Assembly (NCBI RefSeq): GCF_001368815.1
Contig: NZ_CTEI01000001.1
Span: 1,674,001-1,738,000 of the forward strand
Direction: 5' to 3'
Source: Paraliobacillus sp. PM-2
GTDB lineage: Bacteria > Bacillota > Bacilli > Bacillales > Amphibacillaceae
Length of the DNA: 64,000 nucleotides
In this document: positions 44,342 through 55,805 of the stretch, piece by piece
Position numbering within the stretch: the stretch's first letter is position 1
Layout: each line of letters opens with the position of its first letter
Program-made: the position numbers and the translations under genes
Notes under the pieces: model-generated
What the model saw: the letters and a program-made list of their open reading frames with translations, nothing else
Told to the model about the DNA's origin: nothing
Database searches by the model: none

Positions 44342-44708
44342 TTTTTTCCTCCTAAGTATGTTAGAGGCAAGTGCCAACAACTTAACTTTATATACTTTAT
44401 ATAATTAAGTTTAGGCAATTGGTTGTAAATTCATTCAGCAATAATTAATTAAAATATTATATTGTTCATACACCACCCTAATTTCATCATTTTCATTTAA
44501 AAATTACTTTGATTTTTAGAGTAGATTAAATAATTATACTTGTCTGATAACAAACCACTTGCACACTAAAATTTCATTCACTTGTCTGAAATAAACCTTG
44601 ATTATTTCAAGACGCACGAAAAACGATTATATATTTTTAGCTAAAATTAGTCAATTATTTTTCTTCTATCTTAAAAGTTAATCATTATACGCATAGTCCA
44701 TACATTTT
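44342..44708. other. AT-rich leader/promoter region of the BCCT gene
   Basis: This stretch between the BCCT gene and the purD terminator has no reading frame. It holds a TATAAT (minus strand, 44533-44538) and a direct repeat. No -35 box is clear. I see no riboswitch or RNA gene. Confidence 0.5.
44538..44597. repeat. Direct repeat ACTTGTCTGA, 42-bp period
   Basis: ACTTGTCTGA occurs at 44538-44547 and 44580-44589, each followed by a similar tail ending in AAACC. The period of 42 bp is four helical turns, so both copies face the same side of DNA. The first copy abuts the TATAAT of the likely BCCT promoter, which suggests an operator pair. Confidence 0.45.
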
Positions 44709-44751
44709 AAAAAAAGAAGTGTGTAAATTTTTTTTACACACTTCTTTTTTT
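44709..44751 (-). terminator. Terminator of the purine operon
   Basis: A 19-bp perfect stem with arm AAAAAAAGAAGTGTGTAAA and a 5-T loop, directly after the purD stop. The A-rich outer arm pairs with a T-run, so it could work in both directions. Confidence 0.9.
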
Positions 44752-44755
44752 ATGT

Positions 44756-46003
44756 TTATTTTCCAATATCACTCCGAAAGAAGAAGTCATTTGTCTGTTC
44801 AAATGGTCTTAAAAAGTTATAGACTGCCTGATGGGCTTGTTCAATTGTTTGTTGAACAGAGCCAACTAATAAAACTCGACCACCAATTGCTTGATAGGTA
44901 CCATTATTTTCAACTTTTGTACCCGCATGTACAACATAGCTCTCATCATTTTCTACAAAGTATGGTAAAGGTACTTGTTTAGCATACTTCCCTGGATATC
45001 CCTTCGAGGCAACAACAGCACCTATTGCGTACCCCTCTTTCCAATTTAATTTTGGATCTTTACCTTTGGATACATCTTCGATCACTTGTATGAAATCATT
45101 TTCTAGTAATGGTAATACAACTTGTGTCTCCGGATCACCAAAACGCGCGTTAAATTCAATTACTTTTGGTCCACTTGATGTTTCAATGATTCCACCATAG
45201 AGAATACCTGTAAACGGTCGTCCTTCTAGCACCATTCCTTTTGCTGCTTTTTCCAAAATATGTTCTACAGTATAACGAATTACCGACTGATCTAAATCAG
45301 GAACAGGTGCAAAGGCGCCCATCCCTCCAGTATTTGGACCTTTATCATTATCAAAAGCACGTTTATGATCTCTAGCCGATAGTAATGGATAAACATTTTC
45401 ACCATTAACAAACGCCATTAGCGTAAATTCTTCCCCGTCAAGAAATTCTTCAATAACCACACGATTACCAGCACCACCAAATTGATTATCTAATAACATA
45501 GATTCTACTGCTTCTATCGCTTGCTCAACAGTTGTAGCAACAAAAACACCTTTTCCTGCCGCTAATCCATCCGCTTTAATCACAATTGGTGCTCCATTTT
45601 CCTTAATATATGCTTTGGCTTTGTCACAGTCAGTAAAAGTCTCATAATTAGCAGTTGGAATGTGATGACGCTTCATAAAGGATTTAGCAAAGTCCTTACT
45701 TCCTTCAATAATTGCAGCCTCTTTCGTTGGGCCAAAAGCCTTTAAACCTGCTATTTGAAAAGCATCAACAATGCCATTCATCAAGGGAACTTCTGGACCA
45801 ACAATTGTCCAATCAATTGCGGATTCTTTAGCAAAAGCAACTAAATCATCTATTTCAGTTTCATTTATAGGTACACATGTCGCATCAGCATTCATTCCAC
45901 CATTTCCGGGAGCAACATAGATATTTGCTACTTGGTTACTTTCTACTAACTTTTTTACAATGCTATGTTCTCTGCCACCACTTCCGACAACTAATACGTT
46001 CAC
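44756..46003 (-). CDS. purD: Phosphoribosylamine-glycine ligase PurD
   Basis: A 415-residue ATP-grasp enzyme for step 2 of purine synthesis, joining phosphoribosylamine and glycine to GAR. Family runs are NVLVVGSGGREHSIV at the start, GPEVPLMNGIVD, IKADGLAAGKGV, SARDHKRAFDNDKGPNTGGMGAF and VIEFNARFGDPETQVVLP. I chose GTG 46003 (MNVLVVGSGG), as in B. subtilis, rather than an upstream frame; a G-rich site lies about 8 bases before. It is the last gene of the operon; 47 bases separate it from the purH stop. Confidence 0.97.
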   Translation of the reverse strand: MNVLVVGSGGREHSIVKKLVESNQVANIYVAPGNGGMNADATCVPINETEIDDLVAFAKESAIDWTIVGPEVPLMNGIVDAFQIAGLKAFGPTKEAAIIEGSKDFAKSFMKRHHIPTANYETFTDCDKAKAYIKENGAPIVIKADGLAAGKGVFVATTVEQAIEAVESMLLDNQFGGAGNRVVIEEFLDGEEFTLMAFVNGENVYPLLSARDHKRAFDNDKGPNTGGMGAFAPVPDLDQSVIRYTVEHILEKAAKGMVLEGRPFTGILYGGIIETSSGPKVIEFNARFGDPETQVVLPLLENDFIQVIEDVSKGKDPKLNWKEGYAIGAVVASKGYPGKYAKQVPLPYFVENDESYVVHAGTKVENNGTYQAIGGRVLLVGSVQQTIEQAHQAVYNFLRPFEQTNDFFFRSDIGK

Positions 46004-46050
46004 TGCTCTAACCCCCATTATTGTTTTGACTACACATGACATACATTTTT

Positions 46051-47589
46051 TTAATGTTTAAAGTGGCGCATCCCTGTAAATACCATTGCAATACCGTATT
46101 GATTACATACATCAATGGAATCTTGGTCACGCTTCGAACCACCCGGTTGAATAATCGCCTTTACACCTGCTTTCGCTGCAGTTTCCACTGTATCAGGCAT
46201 TGGGAAAAATGCATCAGATGCTAAGACAGACCCATTTGCTTTTTCAGCGGCTTGTTCTAGCGCAATACCTGCTGCTCCAACTCGATTCATTTGTCCTGCA
46301 CCAATACCAAGTGTTTGCTTCTTATCAGCGACAACAATTGCATTTGATTTCACATGTTTTACAACTTTCCAAGCAAATAGTAAGGATGCTAATTCTTGCT
46401 CATCTGGTTTTCGTTCTGTTGCAACTGTTAAATCATCAGCGTTTATTTCACCAAGATCACGATCTTGAACTAACAACCCGCCTACAACACTAACAACTTT
46501 CTTTTTATCATTTTCATTCATTTCTATTGGCGTTTCTAGTAAACGGATATTCGGTTTTACAGTTAAAATATCTAGTGCTTCTTTCGAAAAGCCAGGCGCA
46601 ATGACAATTTCTAAAAAAATCTCTTTTAGCTGATTGGCAGTAGCCGCATCTACTTCACGATTTAAGGCAACAATCCCACCAAAAATAGAAATAGAATCTG
46701 CAGCATATGCTTTGGCAAAGGCATTAGAAATAGTAGACCCCATTCCAACCCCACAAGGGTTCATATGTTTCACTGCGACAGCTGCTGGATGTTCACCAAA
46801 TTCTAATACAATTTCTAATGCAGCATTTGCATCTTGTATATTATTATAGGAAAGCTCTTTACCATGCAGTTGTTTTGCATTAGCTATCGAGGCTCCCTTA
46901 CTGTTTGGATCTCGGTAAAAAGCTGCCTGTTGATGTGGATTCTCCCCATATCGAAGCGCTTGTACTTTTTCATATGTTCTCGTATATGTTTCGGGATTAT
47001 CTTCTTCCGTAATTTCATTAAAATAATTTGCAATAAGAGCATCATAGTTAGCTGTATGTCGGAAAACTTTTGCTGCTAACTGTTTACGAAACTCAATCGT
47101 TTTCTCCTTATCTGTTTTCAATTGGCTAAGTACTGCTTGATAGTCAGAGGGATCAACAACTACTGTTACATCATGGAAATTTTTCGCAGCAGCACGTAAC
47201 ATGGTTGGCCCACCAATATCAATATTTTCAATTGCATCTGCTTGTGTGACGTCTTCCTTTGCAATCGTTTCTTTAAACGGATATAAATTAACAACGACAA
47301 CATCAATCGGAGCAATTGCTCTTTCTTCTAATTGCTTTTGATGTGCAGGATCATCACGTCGAGCTAATAAACCCGCATGAATATAAGGATGTAGTGTTTT
47401 TACTCGTCCGTCTAAAATCTCTTCAAAATTAGTAACTGATGAAACGGATTGTGCAGCAATCTTTGCATCTTGTAGTATGCTTAACGTTCCACCAGTTGAG
47501 ATAATTTCATATCCCATCTGTTCTAATTCCTGTGCAAAAGAAACAATTTCTCTTTTATCCGATACACTAATTAACGCGCGTTTTTTCAT
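46051..47589 (-). CDS. purH: Bifunctional AICAR formyltransferase/IMP cyclohydrolase PurH
   Basis: A 512-residue enzyme that catalyses the last two steps to IMP. The N-terminal MGS-like cyclohydrolase domain begins [17 protein letters not shown] and has [17 protein letters not shown]; the C-terminal transformylase has [26 protein letters not shown], and the ending [24 protein letters not shown]. It is of normal length. AGGGAG lies close to the ATG, 16 bases after the purN stop. The first arm of the operon ends with purD after it. Confidence 0.98.
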   Translation of the reverse strand: MKKRALISVSDKREIVSFAQELEQMGYEIISTGGTLSILQDAKIAAQSVSSVTNFEEILDGRVKTLHPYIHAGLLARRDDPAHQKQLEERAIAPIDVVVVNLYPFKETIAKEDVTQADAIENIDIGGPTMLRAAAKNFHDVTVVVDPSDYQAVLSQLKTDKEKTIEFRKQLAAKVFRHTANYDALIANYFNEITEEDNPETYTRTYEKVQALRYGENPHQQAAFYRDPNSKGASIANAKQLHGKELSYNNIQDANAALEIVLEFGEHPAAVAVKHMNPCGVGMGSTISNAFAKAYAADSISIFGGIVALNREVDAATANQLKEIFLEIVIAPGFSKEALDILTVKPNIRLLETPIEMNENDKKKVVSVVGGLLVQDRDLGEINADDLTVATERKPDEQELASLLFAWKVVKHVKSNAIVVADKKQTLGIGAGQMNRVGAAGIALEQAAEKANGSVLASDAFFPMPDTVETAAKAGVKAIIQPGGSKRDQDSIDVCNQYGIAMVFTGMRHFKH

Positions 47590-47605
47590 TACTCCCTACG
47601 CCCCC

Positions 47606-48187
47606 CTAGTCTATTGATTGTGTAATAACTTCCTGAATGATCGTTGGATAGAGTTGATGCTCTACTAATTGGATTTTTTTTTGCAAACTTTGTTCATCCA
47701 TATCTTTTAATACTTTTACCGCTTCTTGTGCAATAATCTCACCCGTATCCATCCCTTCGTCGACATAGTGAATGGTCACACCAGTTATCTTCACACCTGC
47801 TTTAAAAGCCTGGCCAATAGCATCTAAACCTGGAAAAGAAGGGAGCAGTGATGGATGTATATTTAGAATCTTACCTTCATACGCTTGAAGTAACGTAGGG
47901 CCAATTAACCGCATATATCCAGCTAATATAATCCAGTCTACTTTATGTATGCGCAGTTGATCTAATATTTCCGATTCAAAAGCGTCTTTGGACGAATACT
48001 CCTTTGGTTGAAAGGCAAAATACGGTGTGTTATGCTCTTTTGCTTTTTCTATAACTTTTGATGTCGGTTGATCTGAAACAAGTAAGGCTAGATCACAAGT
48101 CAACTCTTTTTTTTGAATGGCTTTATAAACAGCATGATAATTACTCCCTGTTCCAGATGCAAAAACAGCAATCGTTGGCTTAGTCAT
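47606..48187 (-). CDS. purN: Phosphoribosylglycinamide formyltransferase PurN
   Basis: A 193-residue folate-dependent GAR transformylase, step 3 of the pathway. It has [18 protein letters not shown] at the start, the folate-site loop [34 protein letters not shown] with catalytic Asn-His, and [19 protein letters not shown]. The ATG overlaps the purM stop by 8 bases, indicating coupled translation. Confidence 0.98.
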   Translation of the reverse strand: MTKPTIAVFASGTGSNYHAVYKAIQKKELTCDLALLVSDQPTSKVIEKAKEHNTPYFAFQPKEYSSKDAFESEILDQLRIHKVDWIILAGYMRLIGPTLLQAYEGKILNIHPSLLPSFPGLDAIGQAFKAGVKITGVTIHYVDEGMDTGEIIAQEAVKVLKDMDEQSLQKKIQLVEHQLYPTIIQEVITQSID

Positions 48188-49208
48188 GAATAATTCTCAC
48201 CCCAGATTTCTCTGTTACTTCTCCAATAATAGATGCTTTCTCACCACAATCATTTAGTACGTTTAACGCTTGATCTACTTGTTCTTTATTTATAACTGTC
48301 GCCATACCAATCCCCATATTAAAGACACCAAACATATCATGATCAGACAAGTTAGCTTGCTCTTTGAGAAATGGAAAGATCGCTGGTACATTCCAGCTTC
48401 CTTGATAGATAGTAACACCCAAATGATTAGGTAGAGCTCTTGGTATATTTTCATAAAATCCACCACCAGTGAGGTGGCTAATTCCTTTGATTTCAACAGC
48501 TTGTTTTAATTGTTTTACTGCTTTTGCATAAATTCGTGTCGGGGTAAGTAAAGCTTCTCCTAAAGTCATACCTAGTGCATCTATATAATCATGATAAGTC
48601 AATGATTGATCAGCGATAATTTTTCTTACTAACGAGAAACCATTCGCATGCACACCACTCGATTCAATACCAATAATTTGATCTCCCGGTTGAATTTGTT
48701 CTCCTGTAATAATATTATTTTTTTCTGCAATTCCAACAACAAAACCCGCTAAATCATATTCACCTTGTTGATACATACCAGGCATTTCCGCGGTTTCGCC
48801 ACCAATTAATGCACAGCCACTGTCTACACACCCTGCACTAATGCCTTTAACAATTTGTTCAATTTGTTCCGGATCATTTTTCCCGCAAGCAATATAATCT
48901 AGAAAAAAAAGTGGATCTGCACCTTGTGCGACAATATCATTTACACACATGGCAACTAAATCAATGCCTACTGTATCATGTTTATCCATGGAAAAGGCTA
49001 GCTTAAGTTTGGTTCCAACCCCATCTGTACCCGAGACCAAAACAGGCTCTTGATAAGTAAAGCCACTCAAATCAAATAACCCTGCAAATGCGCCTACCCC
49101 ACCAATGACTTCATTTCTATTGGTTTTTTTTATATGCTTTTTCATTAAATCTACTGCTTTATAACCCGCATGAACATCGACACCGGCTTCTTTATACCTA
49201 TCACTCAT
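48180..49208 (-). CDS. purM: AIR synthetase PurM
   Basis: A 342-residue ATP-dependent cyclo-ligase making AIR from FGAM, step 5. It begins [20 protein letters not shown] and contains [49 protein letters not shown] and [14 protein letters not shown] much longer frame exists but AAGGAG, 8 bases before ATG 49208, fixes the start. The 22-base gap from purF and the overlap with purN place it within the polycistronic unit. Confidence 0.98.
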   Translation of the reverse strand: MSDRYKEAGVDVHAGYKAVDLMKKHIKKTNRNEVIGGVGAFAGLFDLSGFTYQEPVLVSGTDGVGTKLKLAFSMDKHDTVGIDLVAMCVNDIVAQGADPLFFLDYIACGKNDPEQIEQIVKGISAGCVDSGCALIGGETAEMPGMYQQGEYDLAGFVVGIAEKNNIITGEQIQPGDQIIGIESSGVHANGFSLVRKIIADQSLTYHDYIDALGMTLGEALLTPTRIYAKAVKQLKQAVEIKGISHLTGGGFYENIPRALPNHLGVTIYQGSWNVPAIFPFLKEQANLSDHDMFGVFNMGIGMATVINKEQVDQALNVLNDCGEKASIIGEVTEKSGVRIIHD

Positions 49209-49230
49209 TTGCTTCGCTCCTTTTGCAAGA

Positions 49231-50643
49231 TTACTCTTTATAGGCTGGTAAGACTGTATTCGGATAAATTTCAGTTGGATAATTACCTGTAAAACAAGCT
49301 TTACATATACCATGTTCATGTGAATTTGACTCATTAACAATTGATTTTTCTAATCCTTCTGTTGTTAGGAATGCTAAGCTATCAGCACCAATGATCTCAC
49401 ACATGTCATCAACTGCATGATTGGCTGCAATTAATTCCCCTTTTGTTGAGGTATCAATTCCATAATAGCAAGGATTTTCAATCGGAGGTGAGGCAATACG
49501 GACATGAACCTCTTTTGCACCTGCTTCTTTTAATAACCGAACAATACGTCTGCTTGTTGTCCCACGTACTATTGAGTCATCAACCATAATAACCCTTTTT
49601 CCATTGACAATTCCTCGTACAGGTGATAATTTCATCTTCACCCCTTGCTCCCGAAGTTCTTGAGAAGGCTGAATAAACGTACGACCAACATAACGATTCT
49701 TGATTAAACCAAGTTCATATGGAATACCGCTAGCTTCCGAAAAACCAATTGCGGCTGAGATACTAGAATCAGGAACACCGGTAACTACATCTGCTTCAAC
49801 TGGAGATTCATATGCAAGTTGTTTTCCCATCGTCTTTCTACTTGCATGAACATTCAAACCATCTAAATTACTATCCGGACGAGAGAAGTAGACATATTCC
49901 ATCGAACAAAGTGTGCGTTGCATCTGTGATGAGAATGATGTTGTCGTAAGTCCTGTATCGTCAATTGTAATCAATTCGCCTGGCTTTACTTCCCGCTCAT
50001 ACGTTGCACCAATTAAATCAAATGCACATGTCTCTGATGCCACGACATAAGCATCCCCTAACTTCCCAATAGAAAGTGGACGCAAACCTCTTGGATCTAG
50101 AGCAACATAAAGTTTATCTTCGGTTAAAATGGAAAAAGCGTAAGCCCCTTTAATCATTCCAAGTGCTTGTTTTATTGCTTCCTCCATTGCTAAATGACCA
50201 CTGCGCTTTATTAGATGTGCAATAACTTCGGTATCAGAAGTTGTTTGTAGAATGCTGCCCTGTGCCTCTAATTGATTTTTTAAAGCATAAGCATTCACTA
50301 AATTTCCATTATGTGCTAATGCCATACTATTTCTTTGTGAACGAAACAGTAGCGGTTGGACGTTTTCATATCCACCACCACCTTGCGTAGCATAACGCAC
50401 ATGCCCTAATGCCGCTGATCCTCTTAAACGATTGAATTCACCTTCTTGAAATACTTCATTTATTAGGCCATTCCCTTTATGCAGATAAAGCATCTCTTTA
50501 TCACTCGTGACAATTCCAGCGCCTTCTTGTCCTCGATGTTGCATAGCATGCAAGCCATAATAGGTCATCTCTGCAGCTTTCTCATGCCCCCATATCGCAA
50601 ACACACCACATTCTTCGTTTAAGCCTTTGATTTCAGCAAGCAT
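49231..50643 (-). CDS. purF: Amidophosphoribosyltransferase PurF
   Basis: A 470-residue glutamine amidotransferase for the first committed step, PRPP to phosphoribosylamine. It starts [12 protein letters not shown]; Cys12 should become the N-terminal nucleophile after removal of 11 residues, as in the oxygen-sensitive B. subtilis enzyme. [18 protein letters not shown] and [22 protein letters not shown] (PRPP loop) are present. Cysteines suited to the 4Fe-4S cluster occur in the C-terminal half (for example [21 protein letters not shown]). AAGGAG lies seven bases before the start, which overlaps the purL end by 25 bases. Confidence 0.98.
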   Translation of the reverse strand: MLAEIKGLNEECGVFAIWGHEKAAEMTYYGLHAMQHRGQEGAGIVTSDKEMLYLHKGNGLINEVFQEGEFNRLRGSAALGHVRYATQGGGGYENVQPLLFRSQRNSMALAHNGNLVNAYALKNQLEAQGSILQTTSDTEVIAHLIKRSGHLAMEEAIKQALGMIKGAYAFSILTEDKLYVALDPRGLRPLSIGKLGDAYVVASETCAFDLIGATYEREVKPGELITIDDTGLTTTSFSSQMQRTLCSMEYVYFSRPDSNLDGLNVHASRKTMGKQLAYESPVEADVVTGVPDSSISAAIGFSEASGIPYELGLIKNRYVGRTFIQPSQELREQGVKMKLSPVRGIVNGKRVIMVDDSIVRGTTSRRIVRLLKEAGAKEVHVRIASPPIENPCYYGIDTSTKGELIAANHAVDDMCEIIGADSLAFLTTEGLEKSIVNESNSHEHGICKACFTGNYPTEIYPNTVLPAYKE

Positions 50644-52847
50644 GGAATAGCTCCTTTCCACAATGCACTTAGATTTTCTACTTGTTCTTTAATTACGGAT
50701 TGATGATGGTGATTAATAATCAGTTCCTTACTATTCGTAACTTTACCGATATACTTTGTATCTTCTACCGCTGCTTCAAATGCTAACTGATTTTCTTGCT
50801 TTACTGATACTAGAAAACGAGATTGTGTTTCACTAAATAATGCTGTGGTAACATCACCTGCAACCGTTACCTCACAACCTAGTTGTTTTTGTGCAAATAA
50901 ACTTTCTGCAAGTGCTACCGCAAGACCACCTTCAGCCAAATCATGCGCAGATGCCACTAAACCGTCTTGAATTGCTTGAAGAAGTGTTGCTTGACGCTTT
51001 GCTTCAATAGTTAAATCAATCGCCGGTGCTTTTCCAAAATATTTCCCTTCTAAAATGTTTTGTAATTCGCTACCACCAAATTCCGCTTTCGTCTCGCCAA
51101 TTATATAAATCAAGTCACCATTTTCTTGAAAGAAGGATGGTGTAATATCTTTAACTGAACGATGTAAACCTACCATTCCTACGACCGGTGTTGGAAAAAT
51201 GCCCTGACCATTTGATTCGTTATACAAAGAAACATTTCCGCTAATAACTGGTGTATGCAACGCAAGACTTGCTTCACTCATACCTTCTACACTTTTTTCC
51301 ATTTGCCAAAAAATTTCTGGCTTATCCGGATTACCAAAATTTAAGCCATCTGTAAGTGCCAAAGGCTTCGCACCTGAACAAACAATGTTTCGTGCTGCTT
51401 CTGCAACAGCGATTTTACCACCTGTCTCAGGATCTAAATAAAGGTACCGAGAGTTACAATCCGTTGTCATTGCTAGGGCTTTATCAAACCCGCGAACACG
51501 GACAACCGCAGCAGAAGAACCAGGGGCATGTACTGTGTTCGCCTGCACCATTGAATCATATTGATCATACACATATGCTTTACTTGCAATCGTTGGTTGT
51601 TGTAATAGTTGCTTCAAAATCTCTTGGTGCTCTGTCACTTTTGGCAAATATTCCGTCATTGACTGAAATTCCTCATAATACCTCGGTACTTTGGAAGGCT
51701 TATGATAAACCGGCGCATCTTCTGCTAATGCATCCACCGGTATATCTGTTACTACTTCACCTTTGTGAAGTAAACGGAACTGCTTATCATCAGTGACTTT
51801 TCCAACAGCAACAGCTTCTAAGTCATATTTAGCAAACACATCTTGGATTTCTTTTTCACGACCTTGTTTCACAACGAGTAGCATACGTTCTTGTGATTCA
51901 GAAAGCATCATCTCATAGGCAGTCATATTTTCTTCTCGTTGAGGGATATAGTCAAGATTCATCTCCATACCTGTCCCAGCTTTACTCGCCATTTCGCTGG
52001 CTGAAGAAGTTAATCCAGCTGCTCCCATATCTTGCATGCCTACAAGTGCATCGGAATGGATTACTTCTAAACAAGCTTCGATTAAAAGTTTCTCCATAAA
52101 TGGATCACCGACCTGTACGGAGGAACGTTTACTTTCCGAATCTTCAGTTAAATCCTCTGATGCAAAGGTTGCCCCATGGATACCATCCCTACCTGTTTTG
52201 GAGCCAACGTACAGTACCGTATTGCCAATACCAGATGCTATTCCTTTTTGCATATCTTTTTGATCAATCAAGCCCACACACATGGCATTCACCAATGGGT
52301 TTCCCTCATAGCTATCATCAAATTGAATTTCTCCACCTACTGTTGGGACACCTACACAGTTTCCATATCCTGCGATACCGTGAACAACTTCTTCAAATAA
52401 ATATTTCACTCGGCCATTCGTAAGATTACCAAAGCGCAGTGAATTTAGCGTTGCAATCGGTCGAGCGCCCATCGAGAATACATCTCTGATAATTCCACCG
52501 ACACCAGTAGCAGCGCCTTGATAAGGCTCAACTGCGGAAGGATGATTGTGGCTTTCTATTTTAAAAACAACCGCTTGCTCGTCTCCAATATCTACAACCC
52601 CAGCTCCTTCTCCAGGTCCTTGAAGCACGTGCGGAGCCTTTGTCGGGAACTTTTTTAATAAGGGTTTTGAGGTTTTATAACTGCAATGCTCTGACCACAT
52701 CACAGAAAAAATACCGATTTCTGTGAAATTAGGAAGACGACCTAAGATTTTTTTTATTGTAGAAAATTCTCCATCGGTAAGACCCATATCTTGATATACA
52801 CGATTCTCTTCAATTGCCTCTGGTGTAAGCTCAGGCGCCTGTAACAT
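50619..52847 (-). CDS. purL: FGAM synthase subunit PurL
   Basis: A 742-residue ATP-dependent synthetase subunit, step 4. It is the small Gram-positive type that works with PurS and PurQ. It has [48 protein letters not shown], and the second half with [24 protein letters not shown] and [22 protein letters not shown] sits seven bases before the ATG. The start overlaps the purQ end by 17 bases and the end overlaps the purF start, both signs of coupled translation. Confidence 0.98.
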   Translation of the reverse strand: MLQAPELTPEAIEENRVYQDMGLTDGEFSTIKKILGRLPNFTEIGIFSVMWSEHCSYKTSKPLLKKFPTKAPHVLQGPGEGAGVVDIGDEQAVVFKIESHNHPSAVEPYQGAATGVGGIIRDVFSMGARPIATLNSLRFGNLTNGRVKYLFEEVVHGIAGYGNCVGVPTVGGEIQFDDSYEGNPLVNAMCVGLIDQKDMQKGIASGIGNTVLYVGSKTGRDGIHGATFASEDLTEDSESKRSSVQVGDPFMEKLLIEACLEVIHSDALVGMQDMGAAGLTSSASEMASKAGTGMEMNLDYIPQREENMTAYEMMLSESQERMLLVVKQGREKEIQDVFAKYDLEAVAVGKVTDDKQFRLLHKGEVVTDIPVDALAEDAPVYHKPSKVPRYYEEFQSMTEYLPKVTEHQEILKQLLQQPTIASKAYVYDQYDSMVQANTVHAPGSSAAVVRVRGFDKALAMTTDCNSRYLYLDPETGGKIAVAEAARNIVCSGAKPLALTDGLNFGNPDKPEIFWQMEKSVEGMSEASLALHTPVISGNVSLYNESNGQGIFPTPVVGMVGLHRSVKDITPSFFQENGDLIYIIGETKAEFGGSELQNILEGKYFGKAPAIDLTIEAKRQATLLQAIQDGLVASAHDLAEGGLAVALAESLFAQKQLGCEVTVAGDVTTALFSETQSRFLVSVKQENQLAFEAAVEDTKYIGKVTNSKELIINHHHQSVIKEQVENLSALWKGAIPCLLKSKA

Positions 52848-53514
52848 ATGCTTTCCTCCAATTTTCTACTATTGATTGAAATAACTTTAACCCATCAGCT
52901 GAACCTAATAGCGTCTCTGCGGCACGCTCAGGATGTGGCATCATCCCTAATACATTTCCTTCTTTATTAATGATACCTGCAATATCTTGCACAGATCCAT
53001 TTGGATTATTTTCATATTTAAAAATAATTTGATTATTTTTCTCTAGCTTTTCTAGTGTTTCAGCATCACAATAATAGTTTCCTTCACCATGTGCGATAGG
53101 AATGGAAATTATCTCATCATCGGCATAGGCAGTGGTAAACATAGAGTGACTATTTACAACTCGTAGATCTTCATGATGACACATAAATTTTAAGTTTTTA
53201 TTACGCAACATCGCACCTGGTAAGAGGCCCGATTCAAGTAAGATTTGAAATCCATTACACACCCCTAATACAGGCTTTCCTTTACTTGCTTGTTCTTTTA
53301 ACTGCAGGACAATGTCAGAAGTTGACGCAATCGCACCAGAGCGCAAATAGTCACCGTACGAAAAACCGCCTGGTAATAGAATAGCATCATAGTCTGCTAG
53401 ATTTGCATGTTGATACCAAACTAATTCTGCTTCCTCTCCTAAAGCATCTGTAACTGCATGGTACATATCACGATCACAATTAGAGCCTGGGAACACAACT
53501 ACAGCAAACTTCAC
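52831..53514 (-). CDS. purQ: FGAM synthase glutaminase subunit PurQ
   Basis: A 227-residue class I glutamine amidotransferase that supplies ammonia to PurL. The nucleophile is Cys86 in [13 protein letters not shown]; the His-Glu pair is in [20 protein letters not shown] and [18 protein letters not shown] are family marks. The GTG start overlaps the purS stop (GTGA), and GGAGG lies about 10 bases upstream. The end overlaps purL. Confidence 0.98.
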   Translation of the reverse strand: MKFAVVVFPGSNCDRDMYHAVTDALGEEAELVWYQHANLADYDAILLPGGFSYGDYLRSGAIASTSDIVLQLKEQASKGKPVLGVCNGFQILLESGLLPGAMLRNKNLKFMCHHEDLRVVNSHSMFTTAYADDEIISIPIAHGEGNYYCDAETLEKLEKNNQIIFKYENNPNGSVQDIAGIINKEGNVLGMMPHPERAAETLLGSADGLKLFQSIVENWRKAYVTGA

Positions 53515-53762
53515 AGTGTGACAACCTCCTCTATCGTATAGGTATAGTTTTCAATCACTGGATTCGCCAATAGCTTTTCACACATTTCTTCTACTTGGGA
53601 TTCAATGGAGGCATCATCTTCCATTAAAAGCTCCATATATTTACCAACACGTACCTCTCTAACTGTTTCATACCCTAATGTATTTAGTGAATGCTGTACT
53701 GTTTTCCCTTGAGGATCAAGCACACCTTCTTTTAATGTAATGTAAATTAATACTTTCTTCAT
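53511..53762 (-). CDS. purS: FGAM synthase subunit PurS
   Basis: An 83-residue small subunit that bridges PurL and PurQ and channels ammonia. It reads [30 protein letters not shown] in outline, with the conserved LDPQGKTV, and ends [19 protein letters not shown] lies just before the ATG, which overlaps the purC stop by ATGA. The length is usual. Confidence 0.97.
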   Translation of the reverse strand: MKKVLIYITLKEGVLDPQGKTVQHSLNTLGYETVREVRVGKYMELLMEDDASIESQVEEMCEKLLANPVIENYTYTIEEVVTL

Positions 53763-54472
53763 TTGACAGCCTCCAGTCGTTTTAAGATTGCATCGTACAC
53801 CCCTACTAAATCGCCTAACCCTTCACGAAACACATCTTTGTCCATTTTTTCACCGGTTGCGGTATCCCAAAGCCTACATGTATCTGGTGATATTTCATCA
53901 GATAAGACAATCACTCCAGTGTGATTTCTACCAAATTCAAGTTTAAAATCTATTAATTCCAAGCCAATGTCATTAAAGAAGGCGTGCAGTTTGTTATTTA
54001 CCTGCAATGCCAACTGCTTCATTTGTATTATCTCTTCCTCTGTCACATCCGAAAGTAATAAGGCGTGTGCATCATTAATTAACGGATCTCCAAGTTGATC
54101 ATCTTTATAATAAAATTCTACAAGGGGGGACGGAAAACGTATCTTTTCTTTAATTCCTAATCTTCTTGTAATACTTCCAGCAGCAATATTTCTAACAACT
54201 ACTTCAAATGGAATAATGGTTGTCTTTTCTACCAACTGTTCCGTATCATTTAATACCTTTTTAAAATGACTAGATATGCCATGCTCTTCCAAATAAGTAA
54301 AAATAGCAGCAGAAATGAGATTGTTATACCTTCCTTTTCCTTCAAACACTGCTTTTTTTTCTCCATTAAATGCTGTTGCATCATTTTTGTAAGATAAAAC
54401 AAGTGAGTAATCATTATCTTGTACACGGAAGACTTTTTTCGCTTTTCCTTCGTATAATAAATCTGCTTTCAC
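53759..54472 (-). CDS. purC: SAICAR synthetase PurC
   Basis: A 237-residue ATP-dependent ligase that adds aspartate to CAIR, step 8. It opens LYEGKAKKVFRVQDND and holds VVRNIAAGSITRRLGI, LPLVEFYYKDDQLGDP-like PLVEFYYKDDQLGDPLIND and DFKLEFGRNHTGVIVLSDEISPD. The GTG start follows AAGGGGTGA with six bases between. It overlaps purS by four bases and follows purB by 27 bases. Confidence 0.97.
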   Translation of the reverse strand: MKADLLYEGKAKKVFRVQDNDYSLVLSYKNDATAFNGEKKAVFEGKGRYNNLISAAIFTYLEEHGISSHFKKVLNDTEQLVEKTTIIPFEVVVRNIAAGSITRRLGIKEKIRFPSPLVEFYYKDDQLGDPLINDAHALLLSDVTEEEIIQMKQLALQVNNKLHAFFNDIGLELIDFKLEFGRNHTGVIVLSDEISPDTCRLWDTATGEKMDKDVFREGLGDLVGVYDAILKRLEAVK

Positions 54473-54499
54473 GCTCCGTCACCCCTTCTGATTTTTAAG

Positions 54500-55795
54500 T
54501 TATGCTAATTCTATTTTTTTAAAAATCTGATCAACATTTTTTAAATGGTACGTATAATCAAAACAATCATCTAATTGTTCCTTTGATAATGTGTTTGTTA
54601 TTTTTTCTTCTTGTTCAATTAATTGACGGAATGGTGTCGCTGTCTCCCATGCCTTCATTGCATTAGGTTGTACAATGTCATATGCTTCTTCACGACTCAT
54701 ACCCTTATCAATCAAAGATAACAACACGCGTTGAGAGAAAATAACGCCATATGTTCGATCGATATTTCGCTTCATATTCTCTGGAAATACGGTTAGGTTT
54801 TTCACGATATTACTAAAACGATTTAACATGTAATCTAATGCAATCGTTGCATCTGGCAAAATCACACGTTCTGCTGAGGAATGTGAAATATCTCGCTCAT
54901 GCCAAAGGGATACATTTTCATAAGCTGTCATCATATATCCTCTTATCACTCGAGCCATCCCTGTCATGTTCTCAGAACCAATTGGATTTCGTTTGTGTGG
55001 CATTGCCGATGAGCCTTTTTGGCCCTTCGCAAAAAATTCCTCAACTTCTCGCGTTTCTGTTTTTTGTAGCCCTCTAATTTCTGTAGCAAATTTTTCAATG
55101 GAAGTAGCGATTAAAGCTAGAGCTGACATATATTGCGCGTGACGATCCCGTTGTAACGTCTGGGTCGATACAGGCGCTGGCGCCAATCCTAATTTTTCAC
55201 AAACAAAGGATTCTACAAACGGATCAATGTTTGCGTACGTACCAACTGCGCCAGATAATTTGCCTGTCTCAATCACCTTTGCTGCTGCATCAAATCGTTC
55301 CAGGTTTCGTTTCATCTCTTCATACCATAGCGCCATCTTCAATCCAAATGTCGTCGGTTCTGCATGAACACCATGTGTTCTACCCATCATTACGGTATGT
55401 TTATAGGCAATTGCTTTATCTTTTAAAATAGCAATAAAACGTTCAATATCCTTTCGAATAATATCGTTTGCTTGTTTAAGCAGATAAGATAACGCTGTAT
55501 CTACCACGTCAGTAGAGGTAAGTCCATAATGTACCCATTTCTTTTCTTCTCCTAAACTCTCTGATACCGCACGTGTAAATGCAACGACATCATGACGTGT
55601 CTCTTGTTCGATTTCCAAAATACGATCGATATCAAAAGATGCTCGTTCACGAATTTTTTCTACGTCTTCCTTTGGAATAATACCTAGTTCGCTCCAAGCT
55701 TCACAAGCTAAAATCTCTACTTCTAGCCAAGCTTGATATTTATTTTCGTCTGTCCAAATTGCGCCCATTTCTTCTTTTGTATAACGTTCAATCAT
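54500..55795 (-). CDS. purB: Adenylosuccinate lyase PurB
   Basis: A 431-residue fumarase-superfamily lyase used twice, on SAICAR and on adenylosuccinate. It starts [20 protein letters not shown] and has the signature [17 protein letters not shown] with the active-site loop, [14 protein letters not shown], and [25 protein letters not shown] lies before the ATG. It is the third gene of the operon, ten bases after purK. Confidence 0.98.
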   Translation of the reverse strand: MIERYTKEEMGAIWTDENKYQAWLEVEILACEAWSELGIIPKEDVEKIRERASFDIDRILEIEQETRHDVVAFTRAVSESLGEEKKWVHYGLTSTDVVDTALSYLLKQANDIIRKDIERFIAILKDKAIAYKHTVMMGRTHGVHAEPTTFGLKMALWYEEMKRNLERFDAAAKVIETGKLSGAVGTYANIDPFVESFVCEKLGLAPAPVSTQTLQRDRHAQYMSALALIATSIEKFATEIRGLQKTETREVEEFFAKGQKGSSAMPHKRNPIGSENMTGMARVIRGYMMTAYENVSLWHERDISHSSAERVILPDATIALDYMLNRFSNIVKNLTVFPENMKRNIDRTYGVIFSQRVLLSLIDKGMSREEAYDIVQPNAMKAWETATPFRQLIEQEEKITNTLSKEQLDDCFDYTYHLKNVDQIFKKIELA

Positions 55796-55805
55796 ATGCT
55801 GCCTC

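Noticed and set aside
46200-46493. Plus-strand frame opposite purH
   Set aside because: Antisense shadow with Leu/Gln-rich composition and no start signal.
49209-49340. 44-residue N-terminal extension of PurM
   Set aside because: It lies over the end of purF, has no homology to the family, and a strong ribosome site fixes the start at 49208.
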